From Alistipes senegalensis (GTDB taxonomy: Bacteria; Bacteroidota; Bacteroidia; Bacteroidales; Rikenellaceae): 64,000 bases of DNA. The stretch lies in assembly GCA_023664045.1 (NCBI GenBank), contig JAMPGH010000001.1, forward strand, positions 226,146 through 290,145, in the 5' to 3' direction. The translations under genes and the position numbers were made by a program. The notes beneath the pieces are model-generated. The model worked only from the letters and a program-made list of their open reading frames with translations. It was not told where the DNA came from and did not search any database. Numbering within the stretch: the stretch's first letter is position 1; the number at the start of each line of letters is the position of its first letter. Below are positions 46,658-55,864 of this stretch, one piece after another.

Positions 46658-48193
46658 ATGGAGAGACCAGTAAGAGTACGTTTCGCACCCAGCCCCACGG
46701 GGCCGCTGCATATCGGAGGCGTCCGCACGGCGCTCTACAACTACCTGTTCGCCCGGCAGCACGGCGGTAAGATGATCCTGCGCATCGAAGACACCGATTC
46801 GCAGCGCTTCGTGCCGGGAGCCGAAGCCTACATCATGGAGTCGCTCGAATGGTGCGGCATCGAAATCGACGAGGGCGTCGGCGCGGGCGGCCCCCATGCG
46901 CCCTACCGTCAGAGCGAACGGCGCGAAATCTACCTGAAATACGCGCTGCAGCTCGTCGAGGCGGGCTGGGCCTACTATGCTTTCGACTCGGCCGAGGAGC
47001 TCGACGCCCTGCGCAAGGAGGCCGAAGCCCGCGGCGAAGCCTTCGCCTACAACTATGCCGTGCGCGAAAAGCTGGCCACGTCGCTGGCTCTGCCGGCCGA
47101 GGAGGTCCGGACGCGCATCGACCGCGGCGACCAATGGGTCATCCGCTTCAAGATGCCCGAAAACGAGACGGTGGAGATGGACGACCTGATCCGCGGCCAT
47201 GTGGAGGTCAACACCTCGACGCTCGACGACAAGGTGCTCTACAAATCGGCCGACGCACTGCCGACCTACCACCTGGCCAACATCGTCGACGACCACCTGA
47301 TGGAGATCTCGCACGTGATCCGCGGCGAGGAGTGGCTGCCCTCGCTGCCGCTGCACTACCTATTATATAAGGCGTTCGGCTGGAGCGACACGCAGCCGGC
47401 GTTCGCCCACCTGCCGCTGCTCCTGAAACCCACGGGCGGGGGCAAGCTCTCGAAGCGCGACGGCGACAAAATGGGATTTCCGGTCTTCCCCCTCTTCTGG
47501 AAATCGCCCGCGACGGGCGAGACGGCCCGCGGCTACCGCGAGGACGGCTACCTGCCCGAAGCGTTCATCAACATGCTGGCCCTGCTGGGCTGGAACCCCG
47601 GCACGGAGCAGGAGCTCTTCTCGATGCAGGAGCTGATCGACAACTTCTCGCTGGAGCGCGTCTCGAAATCGGGCGCCCGCTTCCAGCCCGACAAAGCCAA
47701 GTGGTTCAACGCCCAATACATGCACCGCAAGAGCGACGCCGAGCTGGCCGCTCTCTACCAGCCCATGCTGCGCGAACACGGCATCGAAGTGTCGGACGAG
47801 CTGGCGGGCCGGGCCGCGGGCATCATGAAGGAGCGGGCGAGCTTCATCACCGACCTGTGGGATCTGACGTCGTTCTTCTTCGTGGCGCCGACCCGGTACG
47901 AGGAGAAGCAGACCCGCAAATACTGGAAAGGCGACAACCCGCGGATCCTCCGGGAGCTGCGCGACGTGCTGGCGGCGATCGACGACTTCTCGTTAGAGAA
48001 CACCGAACGCATCGTCCACGCATGGATCGAGCAGAAAGGCTACGGCATGGGGCAGGTGATGAACACGCTGCGTCTGGCGCTCGTGGGCGCCGGCAAAGGC
48101 CCCGGCATGTACGACGTAACGGCCTTCATCGGCAAGGAGGAGACGCTGCGCCGCATCGATCATATTCTGGAAACGCTCGACCCCGCGGAATAA
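46658..48193 (+). CDS. gltX: Glutamyl-tRNA synthetase
   Basis: A 511-residue class I synthetase charging tRNA-Glu. HIGH motif region [21 protein letters not shown] (about 6-25, given here as family landmark PTGPLHIGG), the RIEDTD segment, and the KMSKS-type KLSKR at 263-267 are present, with an alpha-helical anticodon-binding C-terminus. A separate glnS is present (18711-20387), so the discriminating form is expected. A single base separates it from the SIMPL gene, and its stop overlaps the galM start (TAATG). Confidence 0.97.
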   Translation: MERPVRVRFAPSPTGPLHIGGVRTALYNYLFARQHGGKMILRIEDTDSQRFVPGAEAYIMESLEWCGIEIDEGVGAGGPHAPYRQSERREIYLKYALQLVEAGWAYYAFDSAEELDALRKEAEARGEAFAYNYAVREKLATSLALPAEEVRTRIDRGDQWVIRFKMPENETVEMDDLIRGHVEVNTSTLDDKVLYKSADALPTYHLANIVDDHLMEISHVIRGEEWLPSLPLHYLLYKAFGWSDTQPAFAHLPLLLKPTGGGKLSKRDGDKMGFPVFPLFWKSPATGETARGYREDGYLPEAFINMLALLGWNPGTEQELFSMQELIDNFSLERVSKSGARFQPDKAKWFNAQYMHRKSDAELAALYQPMLREHGIEVSDELAGRAAGIMKERASFITDLWDLTSFFFVAPTRYEEKQTRKYWKGDNPRILRELRDVLAAIDDFSLENTERIVHAWIEQKGYGMGQVMNTLRLALVGAGKGPGMYDVTAFIGKEETLRRIDHILETLDPAE

Positions 48194-49245
48194 TGGAGAT
48201 CGAACAGCACGTCTGGGGCATGACGCCCGAGGGCGAGGCGATCGTACTCTATACGATGCGCAACGCGCAGGGCGCCGAAGTGAAACTGACGAACTACGGG
48301 GCGGCGATCGTGGGCATCACGGTACCCGACCGCGAGGGCCGCATGGCCGACGTGGCTTTGGGCTACAAGCATCCGGAGAGCTACTTCCACGACGGAGCCG
48401 CAAGCGGCAAGACGGTAGGCCGCGTAGCCAACCGCATCGCCGAGGGCCGCATGACGGTCGAGGGCGAGGAGTACCGCCTCGAAGTGAACAACGGCCCCAA
48501 CCATCTGCACGGCGGCACGAACAACTTCGCCAACCGGGTGTGGGAAAGCCGCGTGGAGACCAACCGCGTGGTGATGGACCTGCTCTCCGAAGCGGGCGAT
48601 CAGGGTTACCCGGGCGAGCTGAACGTCGAAGCGATCTTCGACTTCGACGACGACTCTTCGCTGGAGATCACCTATCTGGCCCGCACCGACCGCACCACGC
48701 CGGTCAACCTGACCAACCACGTCTACTTCAACCTCTCGGGCGAAGCCAGCGGCTCGGTGCTGGATCACCGGCTGCGCCTCAACAGCAGCCGGGTGGCGGA
48801 GATGAACGAACGTCAGATACCCACGGGCCGCCTGCTCGACGCGGCGGGCACGCCGCAGGACTTCCGGGAATTCCGCTCTTTCCGCGCGGGCATCGACTCG
48901 GAATTCAACCACATCCGCGACTTCCGCGGCTACGACCACCCGTTCGCCGTGGACGGCTGGCGCCCCGGTATTCTGGGCGAAGTGGGCTGCCTGCGCGATC
49001 CGCACTCGGGCCGGCAGGTCGAAGTGCTCTCCTCGCAGCCCTGCGCGATGATCTACACCGGCAACTGGCTCGCGGGCGGATGTCCCGAAACCAAATCGGG
49101 CGGCCGCTACGAAGACTACGCCGGCGTGGCGATCGAGTGCCAGAACTTCCCCGACGCCGTCAACCGGCCCGAATTCCCCTCGCCGCTGCTGCGGCCCGGC
49201 GAACTCTACTGCCAGAAAATCGTCTTCCGCTTCGGCACTTTCTGA
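48193..49245 (+). CDS. galM: Aldose 1-epimerase (mutarotase)
   Basis: 350 residues without a signal peptide, interconverting alpha and beta anomers of aldohexoses or pentoses. Motifs: GKTVGRVANRIAEG, NHLHGG (His), VNLTNHVYFNLSG (catalytic His as general acid), and the general-base Glu in GVAIECQNFPDA. It is translationally coupled to gltX (TAATG overlap) but lies immediately upstream of the xylose regulator and may support sugar catabolism there. Confidence 0.95.
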   Translation: MEIEQHVWGMTPEGEAIVLYTMRNAQGAEVKLTNYGAAIVGITVPDREGRMADVALGYKHPESYFHDGAASGKTVGRVANRIAEGRMTVEGEEYRLEVNNGPNHLHGGTNNFANRVWESRVETNRVVMDLLSEAGDQGYPGELNVEAIFDFDDDSSLEITYLARTDRTTPVNLTNHVYFNLSGEASGSVLDHRLRLNSSRVAEMNERQIPTGRLLDAAGTPQDFREFRSFRAGIDSEFNHIRDFRGYDHPFAVDGWRPGILGEVGCLRDPHSGRQVEVLSSQPCAMIYTGNWLAGGCPETKSGGRYEDYAGVAIECQNFPDAVNRPEFPSPLLRPGELYCQKIVFRFGTF

Positions 49246-49274
49246 AGGGCAGGACGGAGCCGCGGGCCGAAGGA

Positions 49275-49363
49275 GTTAGAGTAAAACGGTCCCTAACGGA
49301 ATCCGCGCCGAAACATCGCGGCGCGGCGAAGCGGCAGGTACTTAGCGTAAAAGCGGCGCTAAG
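49275..49363. promoter_or_regulatory. Paired palindromic operators upstream of the Nudix regulator
   Basis: Two 23-base palindromes with the same core. Site 1 (49275-49297) is GTTAGAG-n9-CCCTAAC. Site 2 (49341-49363) is CTTAGCG-n9-CGCTAAG with perfect 7-base arms. Both contain GTAAAA in the centre. Their starts are 66 bases apart, and site 2 abuts the -33 region of the regulator promoter, so they look like an autoregulatory operator pair. Confidence 0.65.
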
Positions 49364-49387
49364 ATTGTTTTTTCGGTCGGAATTGCC

Positions 49388-49395
49388 TAATTTTA
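49388..49395 (+). promoter_or_regulatory. Promoter -7 box of the xylose regulator gene
   Basis: TAATTTTA matches TAnnTTTG except for the last base, 29 bases before the ATG at 49424; site 2 of the palindrome pair ends 25 bases upstream. Confidence 0.5.
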
Positions 49396-49423
49396 CATTC
49401 GCAACCTGACCAACCGCCCGACC

Positions 49424-50170
49424 ATGTCCGTTCAGACGAACCAATCGCTCTCGGTCGACTGCGCCGTCTTCGGATTCGACGGCCGTTCGCTCCGGGTGCT
49501 GCTCATCGAACGTCGCGACTACGATCCCGACACCCACCTCGACCGGCTCAAACTGCCGGGCGCCATGATTCAGCAGAACGAGACGCTGCCGGCCGCCGCC
49601 AGCCGCGTGCTGGCCGAAGCGACGGGCCTCAGGGAAATCTACCTCAAACAAATGGAGATCTTCTCCGATCCGGCCCGCGTCGCGGGCGAGGAGCTGGAGT
49701 GGATCAACCGCTCGCACGGCATCCGCACCGAACGCGTGGTAACGGTGGGCTACTATGCGCTGGTGAAACTCGACCGCCGCATGATCGCCTATACCACCGA
49801 AAAACGGGCCCAGTGGGTCGACGTGGAGTCGATCCAGCGACTGGCGATGGACCACAAGCAGATCCTCTCGGCCGCGCTGACGCACCTGTGCCGCGAGATG
49901 CTGCAGTCGCCCGTGGCGTTCGAGCTGCTGCCCCGCAAATTCACGATCCGCGAATTGCAAAACCTCTATGCCGCCGTTCTGGGCATCGAAATCGACAACC
50001 GCAACTTCCGCAAGAAGATCCTCGGCTCGGGATTCCTTGCCCCGACCGACGAATGGGAACGGGGCGTGGCCCACAAACCCGCGCGCTACTACACCTTCGA
50101 CCGTCAGGCCTACAAGCGGGCGCTGAAGGAGAAGCTGCGTCTGGGATTCATCAACAACTGGCGATACTGA
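49424..50170 (+). CDS. Nudix-type (NrtR-like) transcriptional regulator of xylose genes
   Basis: 248 residues. The N-terminal Nudix-like domain (LSVDCAVFGFDGRSLRVLLI ... ) has a degenerate Nudix box: GAMIQQNETLPAAASRVLAEATGL lacks the spacing and most of the acidic residues of G-x5-E-x7-REUxEExGU, so hydrolysis is unlikely. The C-terminal winged-helix region (LLPRKFTIRELQNLYAAVLG, NFRKKILGSGFL) is that of NrtR/AraR-type regulators. In Bacteroidota such proteins control pentose genes; here xylB, xylA and xylE follow, so it is probably a xylose-responsive regulator. Paired palindromes upstream support autoregulation. Confidence 0.85.
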   Translation: MSVQTNQSLSVDCAVFGFDGRSLRVLLIERRDYDPDTHLDRLKLPGAMIQQNETLPAAASRVLAEATGLREIYLKQMEIFSDPARVAGEELEWINRSHGIRTERVVTVGYYALVKLDRRMIAYTTEKRAQWVDVESIQRLAMDHKQILSAALTHLCREMLQSPVAFELLPRKFTIRELQNLYAAVLGIEIDNRNFRKKILGSGFLAPTDEWERGVAHKPARYYTFDRQAYKRALKEKLRLGFINNWRY

Positions 50171-50190
50171 CAAAAACCAACCATACTGAC

Positions 50191-51675
50191 ATGAAAACCT
50201 TAGGTATAGACATCGGATCCTCCTCCGTGAAGGTCTCCCTGCTGGATGTGGAGACGGGCGCATGCGTCGCCTCCTCGACCAATCCGTCGCAGGAGATGCC
50301 CATCGACGCGCTGCAGTCGGGCTGGGCCGAACAGGACCCCGAAATGTGGTGGCGCTACGCCACGGAGGGAATCCGCAAGATCGCCGCCGACCACCCCATG
50401 AGCGACGTGCGGGCGATCGGCATCACCTACCAGATGCACGGACTGGTCTGCGTGGACAAGGAGGGCAAGCCCCTGCGCAAAGCGATCATCTGGTGCGACT
50501 CGCGTGCCGTGGAGATCGGCGCCGAAGCGCTGGAGGGCATCGGCCGCGACTTCTGCTTGGAACACGCGCTCAACTCGCCGGGCAACTTCACGGCCTCGAA
50601 GCTGGCATGGGTCAAGCGCCACGAACCCGAGCTCTTCGGCCGCATCGACCGCTTCATGCTGCCGGGCGACTACATCGCCTACCGCCTCTCGGGCGAGATC
50701 ACGACCACCGAGAGCGGACTCTCGGAACAGATCCTGTGGGACTTCAAGGAGGAGCGTCGCGCCGACTTCGTGGCCGACTACTACGGCATTCCCCACGCGA
50801 TGATTCCCGAAGCCGGCGTCTCGATCGGCATCGGCGGCCGCACCGACGCCCGGACCGAAGCGCTCTTGGGCATTCCGGCCGGCACGCCGATCAGCTACCG
50901 CGCGGGCGACCAGCCCAACAACGCCTTCTCGCTCAATGTCATGGAGGCGGGCGAGATCGCCGCAACGGGCGGTACGAGCGGCGTGGTCTACGGCGTGGTC
51001 GACACCCCGAAAGCCGACCCCAAGTCGCGCGTCAACACCTTCGTCCACGTCAACCACACGGCAGCCAATCCCCGCTACGGCATCCTGCTCTGCATCAACG
51101 GCACGGGCATCCTCAACTCGTGGGTGCGCCGCCACATCGCGCAGCAGACGATCGGCTATGCCGAGATGAACGAACTGGCCGAACAAGCCCCGGCCGGCTG
51201 CGACGGACTGCTGATGCTGCCTTTCGGCAACGGCGCCGAGCGCATGCTGGAGAACCGCTGCACGGGCACGACGATCGAGGGCATCGACCTCAACCGCCAC
51301 ACGACGGCCCACCTTTTGCGTGCCGCGCAGGAGGGCATCGCCTACTCGTTCCGCTACGGCATCGACCTCATGCGGGAACTGGGTCTACGGCCCGACGTGA
51401 TCCGCGCAGGTCGCGCCAACCTCTTCCTATCGCCCCTGTTCCGGCGCACGCTGGCGACGCTGACGGGCGCCCGCATCGAACTCTTCGACACCGACGGAGC
51501 ACTGGGCGCAGCACGCGGCGCGGCTTTGGGAGCTGGCCTCTACAAATCGCGCGAGGAGGCTTTCGCAGGGCTCCGCCGGCTGGAGACGATCGAACCCGCA
51601 GCTGCCGACCGCGAAGCGCTGGAGCGAGGTTACGAAGCGTGGAAAAAGGCGCTGGAAGCACGACTGAAAAATTAA
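50191..51675 (+). CDS. xylB: Xylulokinase
   Basis: A 494-residue FGGY-family kinase phosphorylating D-xylulose to xylulose 5-phosphate. Phosphate-binding LGIDIGSSSVKVSLLD opens the protein, followed by GWAEQDPEMWW, the catalytic region with YQMHGLVCVD, the adenosine motif IAATGGTSGVVYGVV, and GALGAARGAALGAGLY near the C-terminus. It lies 20 bases after the Nudix regulator. Its last residues (RLKN) and stop codon are encoded in an AT-rich repeat at 51666-51700. Confidence 0.94.
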   Translation: MKTLGIDIGSSSVKVSLLDVETGACVASSTNPSQEMPIDALQSGWAEQDPEMWWRYATEGIRKIAADHPMSDVRAIGITYQMHGLVCVDKEGKPLRKAIIWCDSRAVEIGAEALEGIGRDFCLEHALNSPGNFTASKLAWVKRHEPELFGRIDRFMLPGDYIAYRLSGEITTTESGLSEQILWDFKEERRADFVADYYGIPHAMIPEAGVSIGIGGRTDARTEALLGIPAGTPISYRAGDQPNNAFSLNVMEAGEIAATGGTSGVVYGVVDTPKADPKSRVNTFVHVNHTAANPRYGILLCINGTGILNSWVRRHIAQQTIGYAEMNELAEQAPAGCDGLLMLPFGNGAERMLENRCTGTTIEGIDLNRHTTAHLLRAAQEGIAYSFRYGIDLMRELGLRPDVIRAGRANLFLSPLFRRTLATLTGARIELFDTDGALGAARGAALGAGLYKSREEAFAGLRRLETIEPAAADREALERGYEAWKKALEARLKN

Positions 51676-51700
51676 AAATGAAAAATTAAGAATTAAAAAT
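51666..51700 (+). repeat. AT-rich repeat at the 3' end of xylB
   Basis: Reads GAAAAATTAAAAATGAAAAA then TTAAGAATTAAAAAT. It shares a core with the block that ends the TrmH-family gene (16985-17012, other strand). It starts inside the last codons of xylB. Confidence 0.75.
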
Positions 51701-51805
51701 CGGCGGTCGTGCCAAAGGTGCGAGGTGGGCACCGCAAATTCCGCCTCGCAGAAACAATAACAAAAATTACAATCTCAATAAAACAACTCTAAAACACTTA
51801 CAACT
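51676..51805. other. 130-base xylB-xylA gap with nested inverted repeats
   Basis: After the AT-rich repeat, GGCGG ... CCGCC encloses an inner stem GGTGC/GCACC (about 51700-51750). The remainder is an A-rich leader before xylA. There is no T-run after the stems, so this is more likely a processing or stability element than a terminator. Confidence 0.4.
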
Positions 51806-53116
51806 ATGGCAAAACAGTATTTCCCCACCGTGGGCAAGATCGCATTCGAGGGCGCTGCCTCGAAGAACCCGATGGCATTCCGCTACTACGAACCCGAGCG
51901 CGTCGTCAAGGGCCGCAAGATGAAAGACTGGCTGCGCTTCTCGATGGCATGGTGGCACACCCTCTGCGCCGAGGGCGGCGACCAGTTCGGCGGCGGCACG
52001 AAGAAGTTCCCGTGGAACGAAGCCGCAGACCCCATCGAGCGCGCCAAAGCGAAGATGGACGCCGGTTTCGAGTTCATGCAGAAGATGGGCATCGAGTACT
52101 ACTGCTTCCATGACGTGGACCTCGTGGACGAGGATCCCGATCCCGCCAAGTACGAAGCCAACCTGCGCGAAATCGTGGCTTACGCCAAGCAGAAGCAGGC
52201 CGAGACGGGCATCAAGCTGCTGTGGGGTACGGCCAACGTCTTCTCGAACGGCCGCTACATGAACGGTGCCTCGACCAACCCCGATTTCGACACGGCGGCC
52301 CGCGCCATGCTGCAGATCAAGAACGCCATCGACGCGACGATCGCGCTGGGCGGCGAGAACTACGTATTCTGGGGCGGCCGCGAGGGCTACATGTCGCTGC
52401 TCAACACCGACATGAAGCGCGAAAAGGAGCACATGGCCACCATGCTGACGATGGCCCGCGACTACGCCCGTTCGAAGGGCTTCAAAGGCAACTTCCTGAT
52501 CGAGCCCAAGCCCATGGAGCCCATGAAGCACCAGTACGACGTCGACACGGAGACGGTCATCGGCTTCCTGCGCGCCCACGGTCTGGACAAGGATTTCAAG
52601 GTCAACATCGAGGTCAACCACGCCACGCTCGCGGGCCACACCTTCGAACACGAGCTGCAGTGCGCCGTCGACGCCGGCATGCTGGGTTCGATCGACGCCA
52701 ACCGCGGCGACTACCAGAACGGCTGGGACACCGACCAGTTCCCGATCGACCTCTACGAAATGGTTCAGGCCATGATGGTGATCGTGCGCGGCGGCGGCCT
52801 GCAGGGCGGCGGCACGAACTTCGACGCCAAGACCCGCCGCAACTCGACCGATCCCGAAGATCTCTTCATCGCCCACATCGCTGCGATGGACGTCATGGCC
52901 CGCGCGTTGCTGATCGCCGCCGACCTCTTGGAGAACTCGCCCTACGAGAAGATGCTCAAGGAGCGCTACGCCTCCTACGATCAGGGCGAAGGCAAGGCTT
53001 TCGAAGAGGGCAAGCTGACCCTCGAGCAGGTCGCCGAGTACGCCCGCAAGCATGAACCCGCCCAGCACAGCGGCAAGCAGGAGCTCTACGAGGCGATCGT
53101 GAACATGTACATCTAA
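51806..53116 (+). CDS. xylA: Xylose isomerase
   Basis: A 436-residue metal-dependent isomerase converting D-xylose to D-xylulose, the first step before xylB. Family hallmarks: [13 protein letters not shown] (catalytic His), the metal-site [35 protein letters not shown], and [20 protein letters not shown]. Length and motifs are those of the class II (long) isomerase with an N-terminal [11 protein letters not shown] extension. A strong terminator follows, separating it from xylE. Confidence 0.98.
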   Translation: MAKQYFPTVGKIAFEGAASKNPMAFRYYEPERVVKGRKMKDWLRFSMAWWHTLCAEGGDQFGGGTKKFPWNEAADPIERAKAKMDAGFEFMQKMGIEYYCFHDVDLVDEDPDPAKYEANLREIVAYAKQKQAETGIKLLWGTANVFSNGRYMNGASTNPDFDTAARAMLQIKNAIDATIALGGENYVFWGGREGYMSLLNTDMKREKEHMATMLTMARDYARSKGFKGNFLIEPKPMEPMKHQYDVDTETVIGFLRAHGLDKDFKVNIEVNHATLAGHTFEHELQCAVDAGMLGSIDANRGDYQNGWDTDQFPIDLYEMVQAMMVIVRGGGLQGGGTNFDAKTRRNSTDPEDLFIAHIAAMDVMARALLIAADLLENSPYEKMLKERYASYDQGEGKAFEEGKLTLEQVAEYARKHEPAQHSGKQELYEAIVNMYI

Positions 53117-53126
53117 GACTCTCCGT

Positions 53127-53165
53127 CCGGGACGCGGGCCGCACGCCCGTGTCCCGGCGTTTTTT
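53127..53165 (+). terminator. Terminator between xylA and xylE
   Basis: A long stem CCGGGACGCGGGC ... GCCCGTGTCCCGG (with one mismatch) followed by six T, 10 bases after the xylA stop. It should reduce read-through into xylE or set relative levels of xylA and xylE. Confidence 0.85.
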
Positions 53166-53256
53166 CGAACCTTTTCGCCAAACCTCCGCAAGGCTCCGTT
53201 CATGGGTTCCTGCCGAGGCGGAAGAGAGGCGGAAACAAACCTAAAACTTCGACCAA

Positions 53257-54672
53257 ATGACCAATCAAGAACAAGGCAGCCGCCTCTACCTGCTCTCCAT
53301 CGTGCTGGTAGCGATCATCGGCGGACTGCTCTTCGGCTACGACACCGCCGTGGTATCGGGAGCCGAAAAAGCCCTCGAAAACTTCTTCAGCGACGGTCTG
53401 GGCAGCCTCTACACCTCGGGCTGGCACGGATTCACCGCATCGAGCGCCCTGCTGGGCTGCGTGATCGGCGGTGCGATCTCGGGATTGCTGGCTTCGCGCT
53501 TCGGCCGCAAACGCTCGCTGCTGATCGCCGCAGCGATGTTCTTCATCTCGGCGCTCGGCTCGTGGTATCCCGAAAGCGGCATCCTACCCTACGGCGAAGC
53601 GTCGCAGACGCTGCTCGTGGTCTTCAACCTCTACCGCATTCTGGGCGGCGTGGGCGTAGGACTGGCCTCGGCCGTCTGCCCGATGTACATCGCCGAAATC
53701 GCGCCCGCCCGCATCCGCGGCACGCTCGTTTCATGCAACCAGTTCGCCATCATCTTCGGCATGCTGGTGGTCTACTTCGTCAACTACATGATCCGCAACT
53801 CGCTGGGCGAGACCTCGGAAGCGATCCAGACGGCGATGAACGCCATCGGCTGGCGCCGCATGTTCGTCAGCGAAGCCTTCCCGGCCGGGCTGTTCGGGCT
53901 GCTGGTGCTCTTCATTCCTGAGACACCCCGCTTTCTGGCGCTCCGCGGCTCGGACGACAAAGCCTACTCGATCCTCGCGAAGATCAACGGCGCGACGGAA
54001 GCCCGCACGATTCTGGACAACATCAAGGCTACGGTGCACGAGAAGCGCGAACGGCTGTTCTCCTACGGCATCGCCGTGGTGGTGATCGGCGTGCTGCTGT
54101 CGTTCTTCCAGCAGGCCGTGGGCATCAACGTGGTGCTCTACTACGCGCCCCGCATCTTCGAAAACATGGGAGCCTCGGGCGACGCCTCGATGATCCAGAC
54201 CGTGGTGATGGGCGTCGTGAACATCATCTTCACGGTCGTGGCGATCTTCACGGTCGACAAAATGGGCCGCAAACCGCTGCTCATCATCGGCTCCGCAGGC
54301 ATGATGATCGGCATGATCGCACTGGCGGCGCTCTCGTTCACCGACTCGATCGGCACGGCGGCTCTGGTCTTCATCATCCTCTACACGGCGTCGTTCATGA
54401 TGTCGTGGGGCCCGATCTGCTGGGTGCTCATCGCCGAGATCTTCCCCAACACCATCCGCTCGCAGGCCGTGGCCATCGCCGTGGCGGCGCAGTGGATCTC
54501 GAACTTCCTCGTTTCGGCGACCTTCCCGTCGCTGAGCGCATGGAGCGTCGGCGGCACCTACTGCATCTACGCCCTCATGTCGCTGCTCTCGGCCCTCTTC
54601 GTCTGGCGCTGGGTGCCCGAGACCAAAGGCAAGACGCTGGAAGAGATGTCCGACCTGTGGCGCAACCGATAA
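53257..54672 (+). CDS. xylE: MFS sugar porter, probable D-xylose/H+ symporter
   Basis: 471 residues with twelve membrane helices of the sugar-porter family. Signatures: GGLLFGYDTAVVSGAEKAL (helix 1), RFGRKRSLL (loop 2-3), PETPRFLALRG (after helix 6), QQAVGINVVLYYAPRIF (helix 7), KMGRKPLLIIGSAGM (loop 8-9) and PETKGKTLEEM (end). Xylose is inferred from its place after xylB and xylA. It has its own 140-base upstream gap with a terminator between, so expression may differ from xylBA. Confidence 0.93.
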   Translation: MTNQEQGSRLYLLSIVLVAIIGGLLFGYDTAVVSGAEKALENFFSDGLGSLYTSGWHGFTASSALLGCVIGGAISGLLASRFGRKRSLLIAAAMFFISALGSWYPESGILPYGEASQTLLVVFNLYRILGGVGVGLASAVCPMYIAEIAPARIRGTLVSCNQFAIIFGMLVVYFVNYMIRNSLGETSEAIQTAMNAIGWRRMFVSEAFPAGLFGLLVLFIPETPRFLALRGSDDKAYSILAKINGATEARTILDNIKATVHEKRERLFSYGIAVVVIGVLLSFFQQAVGINVVLYYAPRIFENMGASGDASMIQTVVMGVVNIIFTVVAIFTVDKMGRKPLLIIGSAGMMIGMIALAALSFTDSIGTAALVFIILYTASFMMSWGPICWVLIAEIFPNTIRSQAVAIAVAAQWISNFLVSATFPSLSAWSVGGTYCIYALMSLLSALFVWRWVPETKGKTLEEMSDLWRNR

Positions 54673-54690
54673 GCTATCGGCAAGAACCGC

Positions 54691-54720
54691 AAAACCCCGG
54701 ATCCTGAGATCCGGGGTTTT
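54691..54720. terminator. Bidirectional terminator between xylE and prfB
   Basis: AAAACCCCGGATC CTGA GATCCGGGGTTTT is a perfect inverted repeat with A and T flanks, so it can end both the plus-strand xylE transcript and the convergent prfB transcript. Confidence 0.9.
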
Positions 54721-54751
54721 CGTTATTCGCGGGAAACAGGCCGCCCGAAGA

Positions 54752-55864
54752 TCAGGCCTCGGCGCCGAACTCCATGAGGTAGGCCTTGATGAAGTCGTCC
54801 AGCTCCCCGTCCATGACCGACTCGACGGCCGAGGTCTGACAGCCGGTGCGATGGTCCTTGACGCGGCGGTCGTCGAAGACGTAGGAGCGGATCTGCGAAC
54901 CCCACTCGATCTTCTTCTTCGAGGCTTCGAGTGCCTGCTGCGTCGCCATGCGTTTGTCCAGCTCGCGCTGGTAGAGCTTCGAGCGCAGGATGCGCATGGC
55001 GTTCTCGCGGTTCATGAGCTGCGAGCGGGTCTCCATGTTCTCGATCAGGAACTCCACGGGTTCGCCCGTATCGGCATCTTTGCCGTGGTAGCGCAGGCGC
55101 ACGGCCGTCTCGACCTTGTTGACGTTCTGCCCGCCGGCACCCGACGAGCGGAACGTGTCCCACTCGATGTCGGAGGGGTTGATCGTGATCTCGATCGTGT
55201 CGTCGACGGCCGGCGAGACGAATACCGACGCGAAAGTCGTCTGCCGCTTGTTGTTGGCATTGAAAGGCGAGAGGCGCACCATGCGGTGGACGCCGTTTTC
55301 GCTCTTAAGATAGCCGTAGGCATACTCGCCCTCGAACTCCAGCGTGCACGACTTGACACCCACTTCGTCGCCCGCCTGATAGTCGAGCACCTTGACCTTG
55401 TAGCCGTGGGCCTCGCCCCAGCGGGTGTACATGCGCAGCAGCATCGAGGCCCAGTCGAGCGCCTCGGTGCCGCCGGCTCCGGCGTTGATGTCGAGAATGG
55501 CGCCCAGCTTGTCCTCGTCGCGGCGCAGCATGTTGCGCATCTCCAGTTTCTCGATGCGCTCCAGCGTGCGGGCGTAGTGTTCGTCGAGCTCGGCTTCGCT
55601 GACGACCCCCTCCTTGACGAAATCAGGCATCAGCTCCAGATCCTCGACATCCTTGCGCACGGCGTCGTAATCCTCGACCCACGCCTTGATGCCGGCGACC
55701 TTACGCAGCTGCTCGCGCGCCGCGGCGGGATCGTTCCAGAAATCGGGTTCCTGCGTCTTCTCCTCCTCGTTGCGCAGGTCGATGCGCTTCTGCTCGATGT
55801 CGAGACAGCGCTCCAACGCCCCGCGACGGGACTCCAGTTCTTTGATCTGTTCGGCAAGTATCAT
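54752..55864 (-). CDS. prfB: Peptide chain release factor 2
   Basis: 370 residues, recognising UAA and UGA. The recognition motif SPF is in RLSPFNANNKRQTTF, and the catalytic GGQ is at 244-246 in SSGAGGQNVNKVET. The start at 55864 gives MILAEQIKELESRRGALERC, a normal N-terminal helix. The reading frame is open throughout, so there is no in-frame UGA and no sign of the programmed +1 frameshift used by many bacteria to autoregulate this gene. It overlaps the upstream cytidylate-kinase-like gene by four bases. Confidence 0.96.
   Translation of the reverse strand: MILAEQIKELESRRGALERCLDIEQKRIDLRNEEEKTQEPDFWNDPAAAREQLRKVAGIKAWVEDYDAVRKDVEDLELMPDFVKEGVVSEAELDEHYARTLERIEKLEMRNMLRRDEDKLGAILDINAGAGGTEALDWASMLLRMYTRWGEAHGYKVKVLDYQAGDEVGVKSCTLEFEGEYAYGYLKSENGVHRMVRLSPFNANNKRQTTFASVFVSPAVDDTIEITINPSDIEWDTFRSSGAGGQNVNKVETAVRLRYHGKDADTGEPVEFLIENMETRSQLMNRENAMRILRSKLYQRELDKRMATQQALEASKKKIEWGSQIRSYVFDDRRVKDHRTGCQTSAVESVMDGELDDFIKAYLMEFGAEA

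Noticed and set aside
54752-55864. Programmed +1 frameshift in prfB
   Set aside because: The frame is open from start to stop with no in-frame UGA or slippery site near codon 25.
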